DNA of 64,000 nt from Clostridiales bacterium (GCA_017551865.1 JAFZKB010000012.1:62001-126000); one strand, 5' to 3'; positions 26,294-34,311 are shown, counted from the first letter of the stretch. A program made the numbers and translations. The notes: a model not told the origin generated them from the sequence alone.

Positions 26294-27517
26294 TTACTCC
26301 TGTCTCTTTCTTGCAAATCGGAACATCATATCCGACTGCGTGCGCTTGATCTGCTTGGACACTTTCGAAAGCTTCTGCGAACCGAGCGCCGCCCAGACCA
26401 TGGCAAGCAGCAAACCAAGCCCGACGACAAAACGTCCCGCCGTATATTCCGCGGAGTTCTCGCCGCTGCCGTTCACTCCCAGCAAATGGAGGATCCCGAT
26501 CAGAAGCCCGATCGCAGCAGCCGCCATCAGAATGCCGCCGATAATGGTCGTTCTCCAGAACTTCTTCTTATCCCATGGAAGTCCGCAGACCACTTTTCCC
26601 GTCTGGCCATTCACTAGGATGGTGTGCGGCGTGCCCTGCGTTACAAAGGTTACAAACCACACCGGGAACATCGCATATTTATAGTCATTCAGGACCGAAG
26701 TCTGATGCATCTCCGCATCGATTTTATCTCCGCTTCCTGTATCTTTCTTCGCAACTTCCTCGAAGATCTCCTTTCCTCTTCTCTCCGTAGCCAGATACAT
26801 TTCTTCGTAGGTAATGTCCGAAGAGTTGGAATAGAATCCGAGGAGATAATCCTCGTCAAAAGGCTTCATGGCGGTAAGATCAAAGGGCTCGAGTCGTGTG
26901 CTGCTCTCATCCGAGAGGATGCGGCAACCGTCGATCGGGAAGTTGTTGATGAACATGGTTCCTGTTCTTCCCATAAGCTGATACTTCGTGATCCCGTTAT
27001 TGGATTTCACTCTTACGAGCGCCGCCTCTTCATGCTGCGCATTAACGATCCAGTACGGAAGATAGATCCCGCGGATATCCTGAAGATTGATCTCTTTCAC
27101 TTCCTTCGGCAGGAAGGCCGAACGGGAAATGATCTGCTTGATCGATGCCAGCGCCTGCTCTCTTGTCACCGAGAACGGGATGATATAATCCGGCATCTTC
27201 TCTTTTGCCACGCGGGAGAAGACCACATTCGGATTTCCGCAGTAGATGCAATTCGTAGAAGCCTCGGTTCCGTGGATTACAATCTCACCACCGCACTCGC
27301 TGCAGGTATAGACGTAACCTTCGAGAAATTCCTCCGCTGCCTCATCGTCGCCAAAGACCTCATCCCGTGTCATAACGCGCTCGGTCTCGCGATACTTTTT
27401 CGCCTGCGATTCCACTTCTTCAGCCGCAAACTGGCTTCCGCAGTGGGCGCAGGACAGTTTCCTGATCGCCGGATCATACACCAGCGCATGATTACAGTTT
27501 TTACATAGCGTTGCCAT
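26294..27517 (-). CDS. TFIIB-type zinc-ribbon membrane protein
   Basis: A 407-residue protein. Two zinc ribbons open it: CKNCNHALVYDP with LSCAHC (residues 5-27) and CSECGGEIVIHG with CIYCGNP (about 72-95). A central beta-rich domain follows (YIIPFSVTREQALASIKQII, IRGIYLPYWIVNA, LPWDKKKFWR), and two membrane segments close the protein near 320-370. The same layout is widespread in Firmicutes and resembles primosome-helicase-like ribbon proteins, but the role is unknown. The ATG at 27517 has GGAGAGGG upstream; the frame extends to 27637 without a ribosome site. Confidence 0.8.
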   Translation of the reverse strand: MATLCKNCNHALVYDPAIRKLSCAHCGSQFAAEEVESQAKKYRETERVMTRDEVFGDDEAAEEFLEGYVYTCSECGGEIVIHGTEASTNCIYCGNPNVVFSRVAKEKMPDYIIPFSVTREQALASIKQIISRSAFLPKEVKEINLQDIRGIYLPYWIVNAQHEEAALVRVKSNNGITKYQLMGRTGTMFINNFPIDGCRILSDESSTRLEPFDLTAMKPFDEDYLLGFYSNSSDITYEEMYLATERRGKEIFEEVAKKDTGSGDKIDAEMHQTSVLNDYKYAMFPVWFVTFVTQGTPHTILVNGQTGKVVCGLPWDKKKFWRTTIIGGILMAAAAIGLLIGILHLLGVNGSGENSAEYTAGRFVVGLGLLLAMVWAALGSQKLSKVSKQIKRTQSDMMFRFARKRQE

Positions 27518-27662
27518 TATTCCCTCTCCTTTCGCTACGTGAAAATTATACACTTTTCTTGACAAAAAAATCGAGCCGGACCCGCCCGAAATACCTCCCA
27601 CTAATTGCAGTGGCGTCTGCAAATAGAGGATGATCACGTGGTTTTCTCAATAGCTGCATTTT

Positions 27663-27949
27663 CCCATGCCCGTCTTCGAAAGCGTTTTCATGGGGATTCT
27701 TGATTGTTGCGATTTCCCATGCCCGTTTTCGAAAGATTTGTCATGGGTATTTATGGTTGTTGTGAATTCCCATGCCCTCTGCGGCATGGGAATCTTGGTC
27801 TTTTCAGTTTTCCCATGATAAAAGTCGGTTTTTCAGGCATGGGAGATTCCCAATCTGAAATATTCCCATGATTTCGATTCGCTTTTCGGGCATGGGAATT
27901 CTCTTCTTCCGTTGTCTCCCATGAATTCGCCGGATTCTTGGGGCATGGG
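27663..27949. repeat. Array 2: six regularly spaced inverted-repeat units (CCCATG / CATGGG arms)
   Basis: CCCATG starts at 27663, 27716, 27769, 27812, 27865 and 27918; CATGGG starts at 27689, 27742, 27785, 27838, 27891 and 27944. Within units the distance is 26, 26, 16, 26, 26, 26; from CATGGG to the next CCCATG it is 27 in all five cases. So the period is 53 bp, with unit 3 short by exactly 10 bp. Units 1-2 have CCCGT near the left arm; units 4-6 have CAGG or GGGG near the right arm, the reverse-complement layout; unit 3 has both, so it marks an orientation switch. It lies between the paaK terminator and the start of the zinc-ribbon gene. Design matches array 1 at 7878 but arm sequence does not. 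Function unknown. Confidence 0.9.
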
Positions 27950-28037
27950 AAAACTCACTTTCAAATGATACCCTTCTCCACCCGTCCTCAAGAGATATGT
28001 AGCCCGGACGATCCGACCTTTCAAACCCGCAATACAA

Positions 28038-28092
28038 ACAAAAACTCCCTGCGGAGGATCTTGCGTAAAGCAGACCGCCAAACCGCAGGGAG
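28038..28092 (-). terminator. Rho-independent terminator of paaK
   Basis: CTCCCTGCGG (28045-28054) pairs with CCGCAGGGAG (28083-28092); on the minus strand the stem is followed by TTTTTGTTTG. It lies 30 bp past the paaK stop. The loop is long (28 bases). Confidence 0.85.
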
Positions 28093-28121
28093 CGTATTGT
28101 TTTTATTTTTCGAAATCCGTC

Positions 28122-29444
28122 TTACTTTTTGAAGCGCTCGTCGATGACTCTCTTCATCTTTCCTTCGGATCTCGGAAGGGATCTCGGCTCGCAGAGCTTG
28201 ATCTTTGCATGGATACCGGTCATGGATGCGATCTCACCTTCGAGCATTCTCTCTGTCTTTTCGATCTCACGGATGGAGTCGGAGAAGAAGGAAGGTGTCA
28301 TCTCGACCTTGACGGTCATTCTGTCGAGGTTCTGTGCACGATCAAGGTAGATCATGTAGTGCGGCTCGACCTCACTGTGTGCTAGGAGAACAGCTTCGAT
28401 CTGGGACGGGAATACGTTAACGCCGCGGATGATCATCATGTCGTCGGCACGTCCTGTGACCTTCTCGATCTTCGGTGTGGTACGTCCGCACTCGCACTTG
28501 CCGTGGTAAAGACGTGTCAGGTCATGTGTGTTATAACGCAGGAGCGGTACGCCTTCCTTAGAGATCGAGGAGAATACAAGTTCACCCATCTCGCCATCCG
28601 GCAGCGGCTCGCCTGTCTCCGGATCTACGATCTCCGGAATGAAGTGGTCAGACTCGATGTGGATCAGATCGGACTTGTCGCAGGAGCATCCTACGCCCGG
28701 TCCGCAGATCTCGGTCAGGCCGTAGATATCGAAAGCACGAAGACCGAGCTTTTCTTCGATCTGGTCGCGCATCTCCAGCGTCCACGCCTCCGCGCCGAAG
28801 ATACCGCAGCGGAGATTTAGTTCGGATTTGTCGATGCCCGCCTGCTCCAGCTGGTCTGCGATATGAAGTGCATATGTCGGGGTGCACATCAGGACTTCCG
28901 GCTTCCACTCACGAAGGATCGTGATCTGTCTTGCCGTATTACCACCGGATACCGGGATCGCTGTCGCGCCGAGCTGTGCACAGGCGAAGTGTGGGCCAAG
29001 GCCGCCGGTGAAGAGACCATAGCCGTATGCGATATGCACGAGGTCGCCCTTCTGAACGCCGGATCTCGCCATAGCACGGCACAGAACGGAATTCCAGAGA
29101 TTTACATCGTTTGCTGTGTATCCTACGACCTTCATCTTACCGGTCGTACCGGAAGAAGCATGTACACGGACGAGCTGGTCTCTCGGGACCGCCAGAGTTC
29201 CGAACGGATAATTGTCGCGGAAATCGAATTTATCGGTGAACGGGAGTTTCGGCAGATCCGCAACGCTCTTGATATCGCCCGGCTCTACGCCCTTCTCTTC
29301 CATTCGTTTTCTGTAGTACGGAACATTTTCCCACATGCGGTTTACGCATTTGATCAAGCGCTCGCTCTGTACCTGTGCGCGCTCGTCATCCGACATGCAT
29401 TCAGCTTTCGGATCATAGATCCATGAATTCACTTCTCTTCTCAT
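28122..29444 (-). CDS. paaK: Phenylacetate--CoA ligase
   Basis: A 440-residue adenylate-forming enzyme that activates phenylacetate (or another aryl acid) with ATP and CoA. Motifs: VHASSGTTGKMKVVGYT is the P-loop-like A3 region near 95, LGATAIPVSGGNTARQI, FGAEAWTLEMRDQIEE, FDIYGLTEICGPGVG and the C-terminal TGRADDMMIIRGVNVFPSQIEAVLL. In anaerobic clostridia such ligases often work with indolepyruvate ferredoxin oxidoreductase in aromatic amino-acid metabolism; no such gene lies in this window. A T-box leader upstream (29474-29792) appears to control it. AGGTAG precedes the ATG. Confidence 0.92.
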   Translation of the reverse strand: MRREVNSWIYDPKAECMSDDERAQVQSERLIKCVNRMWENVPYYRKRMEEKGVEPGDIKSVADLPKLPFTDKFDFRDNYPFGTLAVPRDQLVRVHASSGTTGKMKVVGYTANDVNLWNSVLCRAMARSGVQKGDLVHIAYGYGLFTGGLGPHFACAQLGATAIPVSGGNTARQITILREWKPEVLMCTPTYALHIADQLEQAGIDKSELNLRCGIFGAEAWTLEMRDQIEEKLGLRAFDIYGLTEICGPGVGCSCDKSDLIHIESDHFIPEIVDPETGEPLPDGEMGELVFSSISKEGVPLLRYNTHDLTRLYHGKCECGRTTPKIEKVTGRADDMMIIRGVNVFPSQIEAVLLAHSEVEPHYMIYLDRAQNLDRMTVKVEMTPSFFSDSIREIEKTERMLEGEIASMTGIHAKIKLCEPRSLPRSEGKMKRVIDERFKK

Positions 29445-29473
29445 GTTCTACCTGCCTTTCTATTATGACGGCA

Positions 29474-29792
29474 ACAAAAAGTCCCATTGCCGTCTTCTTA
29501 AAACAGCAATGGGACGAAATCTCTTTTCGCGGTACCACCCATTTTCGAGCCTTTTCTTCTTGAAAAGAACTCGCGCTCATCAAGGCCCTTTAGCCTCTGC
29601 CCTCAAGTAACGGTGGGCTCTCCGTATCTCCCTAATGACATGGGCTTTTTAGATATACACATGTGTTCAGAAGATCTGCTCGGGAGGGAACTTCGCCTGA
29701 TCGTCCGCTCGTATGCAGGCTCTCAATCTACGGCCCGCACGCCCTGTACGCCATCTGATCGCTACTTTTCTCCGTCAGCGCATTTATCTTAT
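29474..29792 (-). promoter_or_regulatory. T-box riboswitch upstream of paaK, specifier probably UUC (Phe)
   Basis: Read on the minus strand, the leader contains the T-box core GGGTGGTACCGCG (29540-29528), directly followed by a terminator hairpin (GTCCCATTGC with GCAATGGGAC, 29515-29481) and TTTTTGTT. About 150 bases upstream, GAAG-TTC-CCTCCCGAGC fits the usual specifier-loop pattern (GAA-x-codon-...), placing TTC, a Phe codon, at 29690-29688. The T-box bulge is TGGT, whose variable base would pair with discriminator A, as in tRNA-Phe. Uncharged tRNA should block the terminator and raise paaK expression. T-box identity is firm; the specifier is my reading of the sequence and was not folded by computer. 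Confidence 0.88.
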
Positions 29793-29798
29793 ACGAGG

Positions 29799-29827
29799 AT
29801 TATGCGGCGAATATATTCCGATGTCAA
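29799..29827 (-). promoter_or_regulatory. Sigma-A promoter of the paaK T-box transcript
   Basis: TTGACA (29827-29822), a 17-bp spacer, then CATAAT (29804-29799). The start would fall near 29792, just ahead of the T-box stem I. Confidence 0.85.
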
Positions 29828-29835
29828 GGTTTTTC

Positions 29836-29875
29836 CAATGAAAAAGCGTGTCCCGGGAACCCGTTACACGCTTTT
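29836..29875 (-). terminator. Rho-independent terminator after the PadR/HAAS operon
   Basis: AAAAGCGTGT and ACACGCTTTT pair across a 14-base loop; on the minus strand the stem runs into CTTTTTCATT. It lies about 50 bp past the stop at 29923. Confidence 0.8.
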
Positions 29876-29922
29876 CGTTCAGTTTCTTTTCCTTTCTCGG
29901 AAGTGACCTTTACACAAACTCA

Positions 29923-30264
29923 TTAAGCATCCTTCTGCGGATCGGTCACATTAGCATCCTTGTTTTCTGTTTCCTCATCGTCATCTCTTGTATCCACATG
30001 GATGCCGATGACGCTGACGTCGACGCCCTTGTCGTCAACTATTACATGCACTCCAGGAAGGTCGACTCTTACGCCGTCTTCCTTATCTACCTTAACGAAT
30101 TCGATCTTATCTGCGATGTCGTCCCATCTTCCTTCACGGATACGGTCAGCAAGTTCCTTTGTGCCGCTGATCACGAACAGGCCCGCGCTGACAAACAGGA
30201 ACGTAAGAGAAAGCACAAAACTTGCGACCATCGCGACTACACAGATAGTTGTTCCTTTTTTCAT
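29923..30264 (-). CDS. Small membrane protein with acidic tail, 113 aa
   Basis: One membrane segment near residues 7-33 (TTICVVAMVASFVLSLTFLF region), then a mixed-charge domain with repeated valine-rich strands (GVRVDLPGVHVIVDDKGVDVSVIGIHV) and an Asp/Glu-rich end. The strand pattern resembles a short version of the adhesin-like domain found in proteins coded beside HAAS-domain membrane proteins. It overlaps the gene at 30261 by 4 bp and is the last gene of the PadR operon. Function unknown. Confidence 0.7.
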   Translation of the reverse strand: MKKGTTICVVAMVASFVLSLTFLFVSAGLFVISGTKELADRIREGRWDDIADKIEFVKVDKEDGVRVDLPGVHVIVDDKGVDVSVIGIHVDTRDDDEETENKDANVTDPQKDA

Positions 30265-31103
30265 GCGTTTCCTCCTTTCGCACTCTTGCTGTTGATCTTA
30301 AAAATGTATTGGACATAGGCGATCGTTCCCAGAATGAAGCCCTTCAGTGCGAAGAAGGCGATAAACAGGGCAGTGATCGCACCGAACACCAGGCTGATGC
30401 CGAGGCATACAGTTCCGGCTGCACCTACACTGAGTGTCGGGGCCCATGTAAAGAGAGTGAACGCTGCGTATCCGATTCCGATCGGAAGTGCGATGAGCAG
30501 CAGCAGCAGCGCCAGTCCGACGACCCATACCGGAATGAAAATGAAGATGGTGAAGAGGATCGCAAAGAGCAGGTTATAGCTCTTCGCAGGCTTGGGGACA
30601 GCGTTCGGATCCTGCGTCGGATAACTGGAGTAATCCGGCAGATCGTACTTCTTTTTCCCCTGCGGGCCTACCTCTTCGTAAACTTCACGTTCTTTGGCGC
30701 CGGTGTGGGCATTCTCGCCGTCCGGTTCCGGCTTCGGAGCCCTGTTTCTCGGAGCCTGATTGACCAGTGGCTTGGCATATCCGCCGGCAGCAAAACCTGC
30801 TGCGGTCTGCGGACCGATGCCGCGGTCAATGACCATGCCGGTCTTTACCGGAATGATCGGGAAGTCCGGATTGCAGACATTTCCGGCACCTGACACATCA
30901 AATGCAGGAACGCTGTCGCTTAAATAGATCTGTGCCACTTCTTCCGGAGACCCCAGCTTGGCTGCGATCTCACTCTCGTTCTTTCCTTCGGAAATACCGA
31001 TATCGAAGTGTGTTTCAAACTCTTTTACGATCTCCTCCACATCATCGGAAGGGAGCCTACGTAGCTGCGCGCGAAGCGCAGAGATATATTCTTTTTTATT
31101 CAT
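30261..31103 (-). CDS. HAAS/DUF1700-domain membrane protein
   Basis: A 280-residue protein. The N-terminal HAAS domain (about 1-70) has MNKKEYISALRAQLRRLPSD, EIVKEFETHFDIGISEGKNE and AAKLGSPEEVAQIYL. A Pro/Glu-rich middle part follows, then at least three membrane segments between 175 and 280. Proteins of this family are coded with PadR regulators throughout Firmicutes and are thought to sense or manage the envelope. It overlaps the PadR gene by 4 bp and the small membrane gene by 4 bp, so all three should be made together. Confidence 0.85.
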   Translation of the reverse strand: MNKKEYISALRAQLRRLPSDDVEEIVKEFETHFDIGISEGKNESEIAAKLGSPEEVAQIYLSDSVPAFDVSGAGNVCNPDFPIIPVKTGMVIDRGIGPQTAAGFAAGGYAKPLVNQAPRNRAPKPEPDGENAHTGAKEREVYEEVGPQGKKKYDLPDYSSYPTQDPNAVPKPAKSYNLLFAILFTIFIFIPVWVVGLALLLLLIALPIGIGYAAFTLFTWAPTLSVGAAGTVCLGISLVFGAITALFIAFFALKGFILGTIAYVQYIFKINSKSAKGGNA

Positions 31104-31417
31104 GCGCTTTTCCCTCCTACGATCTTATTTACGCTCGCCGTGAAGGAATTCCAGTCATTAAGCAGTTCCTCAAGGCGGACCTTTCCCATCGCTGTGAGAC
31201 TGTAGTACTTCCGCGGCGGACCACTCTGGGACTCCTGAAGGTAGGAAGCCACCAGGCCATCAGCTGCCAATTTCCGAAGAAGCGGATACACCGTGCCGTC
31301 CGAGATCATGATCGTCTCAGAAAGCGTGCTTGCCAGCTCGTAACCATAACGGTCACTGTCCTTAAGCATTGCCAGGACACAAAGATCGAGCACGCCTTTT
31401 TTGAATTGTACATTCAT
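31100..31417 (-). CDS. PadR-family transcriptional regulator
   Basis: A 105-residue winged-helix protein: KKGVLDLCVLAMLKDSDRYG, YELASTLSETIMISDGTVYPLLRKLAADGLV and the wing SGPPRKYYSLTAMGKVRLEELL. This is the short PadR-s1 type with a single C-terminal dimer helix. It heads the operon with the HAAS membrane protein. A strong promoter and a 25-bp palindrome lie upstream (31469-31523), which suggests that it represses itself. GGAGG precedes the ATG. Confidence 0.92.
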   Translation of the reverse strand: MNVQFKKGVLDLCVLAMLKDSDRYGYELASTLSETIMISDGTVYPLLRKLAADGLVASYLQESQSGPPRKYYSLTAMGKVRLEELLNDWNSFTASVNKIVGGKSA

Positions 31418-31468
31418 GCTCGCATTCCTCCTTTTTCTTTAGTTTCGTATTTCCTGTTATTCATCGCT

Positions 31469-31493
31469 CAGTATTGTATATTCAACAATACTG
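31469..31493. promoter_or_regulatory. Palindromic operator, probably for PadR
   Basis: CAGTATTGT (31469-31477), 7 bases, then ACAATACTG (31485-31493): nine matching bases per arm. It abuts the -10 box at 31494 and covers the expected start site near 31487. The position fits repression by the PadR protein coded just downstream; binding itself is inferred. Confidence 0.75.
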
Positions 31494-31523
31494 ATTATAG
31501 AGCGGTATTAAACATTGTGTCAA
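31494..31523 (-). promoter_or_regulatory. Sigma-A promoter of the PadR operon
   Basis: TTGACA (31523-31518) and TATAAT (31499-31494) with an 18-bp spacer, both perfect consensus hexamers. The operator starts directly after the -10 box. Confidence 0.88.
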
Positions 31524-31532
31524 TACCCGGGA

Positions 31533-31563
31533 ATAAAAAAGCAGCCCGGCAGGATCGCCGGGC
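31533..31563 (-). terminator. Rho-independent terminator after the 31597 gene
   Basis: GCCCGGC (31544-31550) pairs with GCCGGGC (31557-31563); on the minus strand it is followed by TGCTTTTTTATT. Only 34 bp past the stop codon. Confidence 0.9.
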
Positions 31564-31596
31564 CACCTATTATGAAGATTACATATTAGGAAGGTC

Positions 31597-32370
31597 TTAA
31601 TAGTATTTCGAAAAGCACACCCAGTCTTTTGTGATATCGACGAGTATGACTTCCGTCTTGACCACACCGTCCTTATAATCACAGGACATGACATACACCA
31701 GTGCGTCCTTGTGGTCATCTATGTTGTCGGGAAAAGCGATCGTAAGACCGACATTCCCGAGTTCTGACATCTCGACTCCACAGATCTCCGCGATCTGCGC
31801 GCGATATGTGGGACCCAGTTTTTTCTCCCTGGCGCTGTTTAAGGACATGGGCCCGATGATCGCGTTCTTCCGGATGTCCTTTCTGTAATCCGAGAGGACC
31901 TGCGTCGGGCAGGTATATCCGACCGTCGCATAACTCTTCAGACCGAGGATCCCCGGTTCGAATCGGAAGTGGTAGTCAGAGATTCCGCCCGGAATCTCCT
32001 CCGGAAAGAACTGTGTAGTAAAGTGTTTCTCCGTAAGATACCGCATCTCCCTGTCATAGTATCTGGAGTTCCACGAATTGATCTGCCATGGCACAAGAAG
32101 CGCCACGAAAAAGAAGATCAATACCGAGATGATCGCGAAGATGGACAGATCCCGGTTGAATTCGTTTTTCTTCCAGAAAAGCATGCCGCCGATGATCAGG
32201 AAGATCAGCACGGAAAAACAAAGGAAGAATATATGGATCGTGACAGTATATCGGAGGACCAGGCGAAGAAAATAAGCTGTTCCACAGCCGGCGACCGCCA
32301 TAGCGGTCAGCCCGAGGATCCAGTCCTGAAAAGAAAGCCGGAAGGACTCCTTCCCTTTCTTCTTCCCCAT
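31597..32370 (-). CDS. Membrane protein, 257 aa, unknown function
   Basis: Three hydrophobic segments (about 20-40, 48-68 and 80-98) are followed by an extracytoplasmic domain of about 150 residues with YYDREMRYLTEKHFTTQFFP and YTCPTQVLSDYRKDIRKNA. The start at 32370 has GGAGG 6 bases upstream; the frame is open to 32403 without a ribosome site. No family recognised. Single-gene unit with a terminator at 31533. Confidence 0.7.
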   Translation of the reverse strand: MGKKKGKESFRLSFQDWILGLTAMAVAGCGTAYFLRLVLRYTVTIHIFFLCFSVLIFLIIGGMLFWKKNEFNRDLSIFAIISVLIFFFVALLVPWQINSWNSRYYDREMRYLTEKHFTTQFFPEEIPGGISDYHFRFEPGILGLKSYATVGYTCPTQVLSDYRKDIRKNAIIGPMSLNSAREKKLGPTYRAQIAEICGVEMSELGNVGLTIAFPDNIDDHKDALVYVMSCDYKDGVVKTEVILVDITKDWVCFSKYY

Positions 32371-32506
32371 ATAAGCCTCCAAAACACACCCAACACAACT
32401 CAAATCTTTCTGAATTCTATTTTAAGCGTGCTTTGAAAGGATAAATACAGAGAAAGTAAAGAATAAATAAGGATAAACAATAGATATTTGTCCCGATGAG
32501 GATTTT

Positions 32507-33403
32507 TTATAGATAATCGAGGAGTTTTTTCAGTCTGTGATTCATGCCGGATTTACTGATCGGCGGGTCCATCAGGCGACCGAGTTCCGCGATTGAAAGG
32601 CCCGGGTTTTCGATGTGTACCTTCGCCACCTGAAGAAGTTCCTTCGGGATCTTGGCGGCTTTTTCCGAATTCAGTAGTTCCTCCAGTTGCTGCGTTCTTT
32701 TCGCGCTGGCCTCCGACTGCAGTTTCACCGTCCAGTTATCGAGATTGACCGATCTGGCCACCATGCGGTTGACATCGTGCTGGACTCGGATGCTCTGCAG
32801 TTCAAGCATCTGATAGGTCGCGCCGAGGATCACGAGAAAATCGCAGATCTCGTCATGCTTTTTAAAGTAGATCGACCATGTCGTATCGAGCACGCGGGAA
32901 AGCGGACGGATATTCTCTGAGTGCATCAGCAGGATGAGCATCTTCACGAAAGCGTCTGTCTTGCATAAGATCTCGATGCGGAAAGACCGGTTCGGGTCAC
33001 TCATGGAGCCTCTTGCGAGAAAAGCACCGCGAAGCATGGCTCTTCTTAAGTCTTCGCTCGAAGAGATCTCATCGGTGATCGTGTCCGGCATGAGATAGGG
33101 GGTGATATAGGATTCGAATTCTACTGCGGAAAAAGAAACTTCATACACACTGCCGCCTCTTTTCCCGACCTTGACGGGGCCACGCGGCGAAAGCGGAATC
33201 TCGCTTTTATTCGCTTCGAGGATCAGACGCTGGGCCACCTCCTCAGAAGTACAGGGGACCGTGACGATGTCCTCTTCTCTTTCGCAGGAATAGCCGTTAC
33301 AAAGACAAAGGGCCGCCATTTCCGCCGCCCATTCATCCTTTTTCTTATACATGATCTTGCGGATCTCGGCTTTGACCTTCTGCGAATATGCCTGTCCGCT
33401 CAT
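32507..33403 (-). CDS. whiA: DNA-binding regulator WhiA
   Basis: A 298-residue protein with the LAGLIDADG-like N-terminal domain (about 85-190; LRRAMLRGAFLARGSMSDPNRSF carries the family mark) and a C-terminal helix-turn-helix (LLQVAKVHIENPGLSIAELG and MDPPISKSGMNHRLKKL). WhiA affects cell division and, in actinomycetes, sporulation. It overlaps rapZ by one base (TAATG). It is the last gene of hprK-murB-rapZ-whiA. Confidence 0.95.
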   Translation of the reverse strand: MSGQAYSQKVKAEIRKIMYKKKDEWAAEMAALCLCNGYSCEREEDIVTVPCTSEEVAQRLILEANKSEIPLSPRGPVKVGKRGGSVYEVSFSAVEFESYITPYLMPDTITDEISSSEDLRRAMLRGAFLARGSMSDPNRSFRIEILCKTDAFVKMLILLMHSENIRPLSRVLDTTWSIYFKKHDEICDFLVILGATYQMLELQSIRVQHDVNRMVARSVNLDNWTVKLQSEASAKRTQQLEELLNSEKAAKIPKELLQVAKVHIENPGLSIAELGRLMDPPISKSGMNHRLKKLLDYL

Positions 33404-34299
33404 TACTTCTTATCCTCTGTGTGCAGGTATCTCGGATCTTTGTCGATATCTCTGTGATGGATCGACACGCGGTATCCCGCATCCTTTAATCCCTGGAAAA
33501 GTCTCTCCGCCATGTACACGGAACGGTGACGGCCTCCGGTACAGCCAACGCCGATAGAAAGCCGGGCCTTGCCCTCGCGGATATAAAATGGAACGGAGAA
33601 ACACAGAAGATCCATGATCTTCTCGTAGTACTGCTCAGTTTCCGCGTATCCTTCCAGAAAATCGATGATCTCCTGATCCTTACCACTTAAGAGTTTCAGC
33701 TCGGGAATATAGAACGGATTCGGCAGGAAACGCACGTCACAGGTAACGTCACAGTCTCCCGGGATGCCGTATTTAAAGCCGAAGGACTCGATATGGATGT
33801 CCATGGAGTTCTCATCCTCGACTTCGATGATATGAAGAAGTTCTTCCTTCAGCGCACTCAGCGCAATGAGGGACGTGTCGATGATATGTGTCGCACGGGC
33901 ACGGATACCACGCATGAGCGTACGCTCTTTCTCGATCGCCTCAACCAGCGAAAGTCCTGCGGAAAGCGGGTGTTTTCTTCTGGTCTGGCGGTATCTGCTC
34001 ACCAGCACCTGGTCGTTGGCTTCAAGGAAAATGATGCGATACGGGCATTCCAGGTTCTTGATCTCATTGATGGCTTTGCCGAAGCCCTTCAAGTACTCAT
34101 TACTGCGCACGTCGACCACGAAGGCCAGCTTATCGATCGCGAAGCCCTCGCCGCCCTGTCCTTTCAGGAAGGTCTTAACCAGTTCAGGAAGGACCATCGG
34201 CGGGAGATTATCGATACAGAAATATCCCTGGTCTTCCAGAAAATGTGCCGCCTGGCTCTTACCGGCGCCGGACATGCCCGTGAGAATGATTAGATCCAT
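33403..34299 (-). CDS. rapZ: RapZ-family P-loop nucleotide-binding protein (YvcJ)
   Basis: A 298-residue protein. Walker A is LTGMSGAGKS at residues 6-15; ALRFLED-like start here reads AAHFLEDQGYFCIDNLPP; VDVRSNEYL, LEANDQVLVSRYRQTRRKHPL, and the C-terminal signature IGVGCTGGRHRSVYMAERL are all present. In Bacillus the homologue YvcJ binds nucleotides and affects competence; in E. coli RapZ controls glmS sRNA decay. GGAGGGG precedes the ATG. Confidence 0.95.
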   Translation of the reverse strand: MDLIILTGMSGAGKSQAAHFLEDQGYFCIDNLPPMVLPELVKTFLKGQGGEGFAIDKLAFVVDVRSNEYLKGFGKAINEIKNLECPYRIIFLEANDQVLVSRYRQTRRKHPLSAGLSLVEAIEKERTLMRGIRARATHIIDTSLIALSALKEELLHIIEVEDENSMDIHIESFGFKYGIPGDCDVTCDVRFLPNPFYIPELKLLSGKDQEIIDFLEGYAETEQYYEKIMDLLCFSVPFYIREGKARLSIGVGCTGGRHRSVYMAERLFQGLKDAGYRVSIHHRDIDKDPRYLHTEDKK

Positions 34300-34311
34300 G
34301 AACCCCTCCTA

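Noticed and set aside
27663..27949. CRISPR array in array 2
   Set aside because: Arms are 6-9 bp, alternate in orientation and have 20-21-base intervals; no cas gene in the window.
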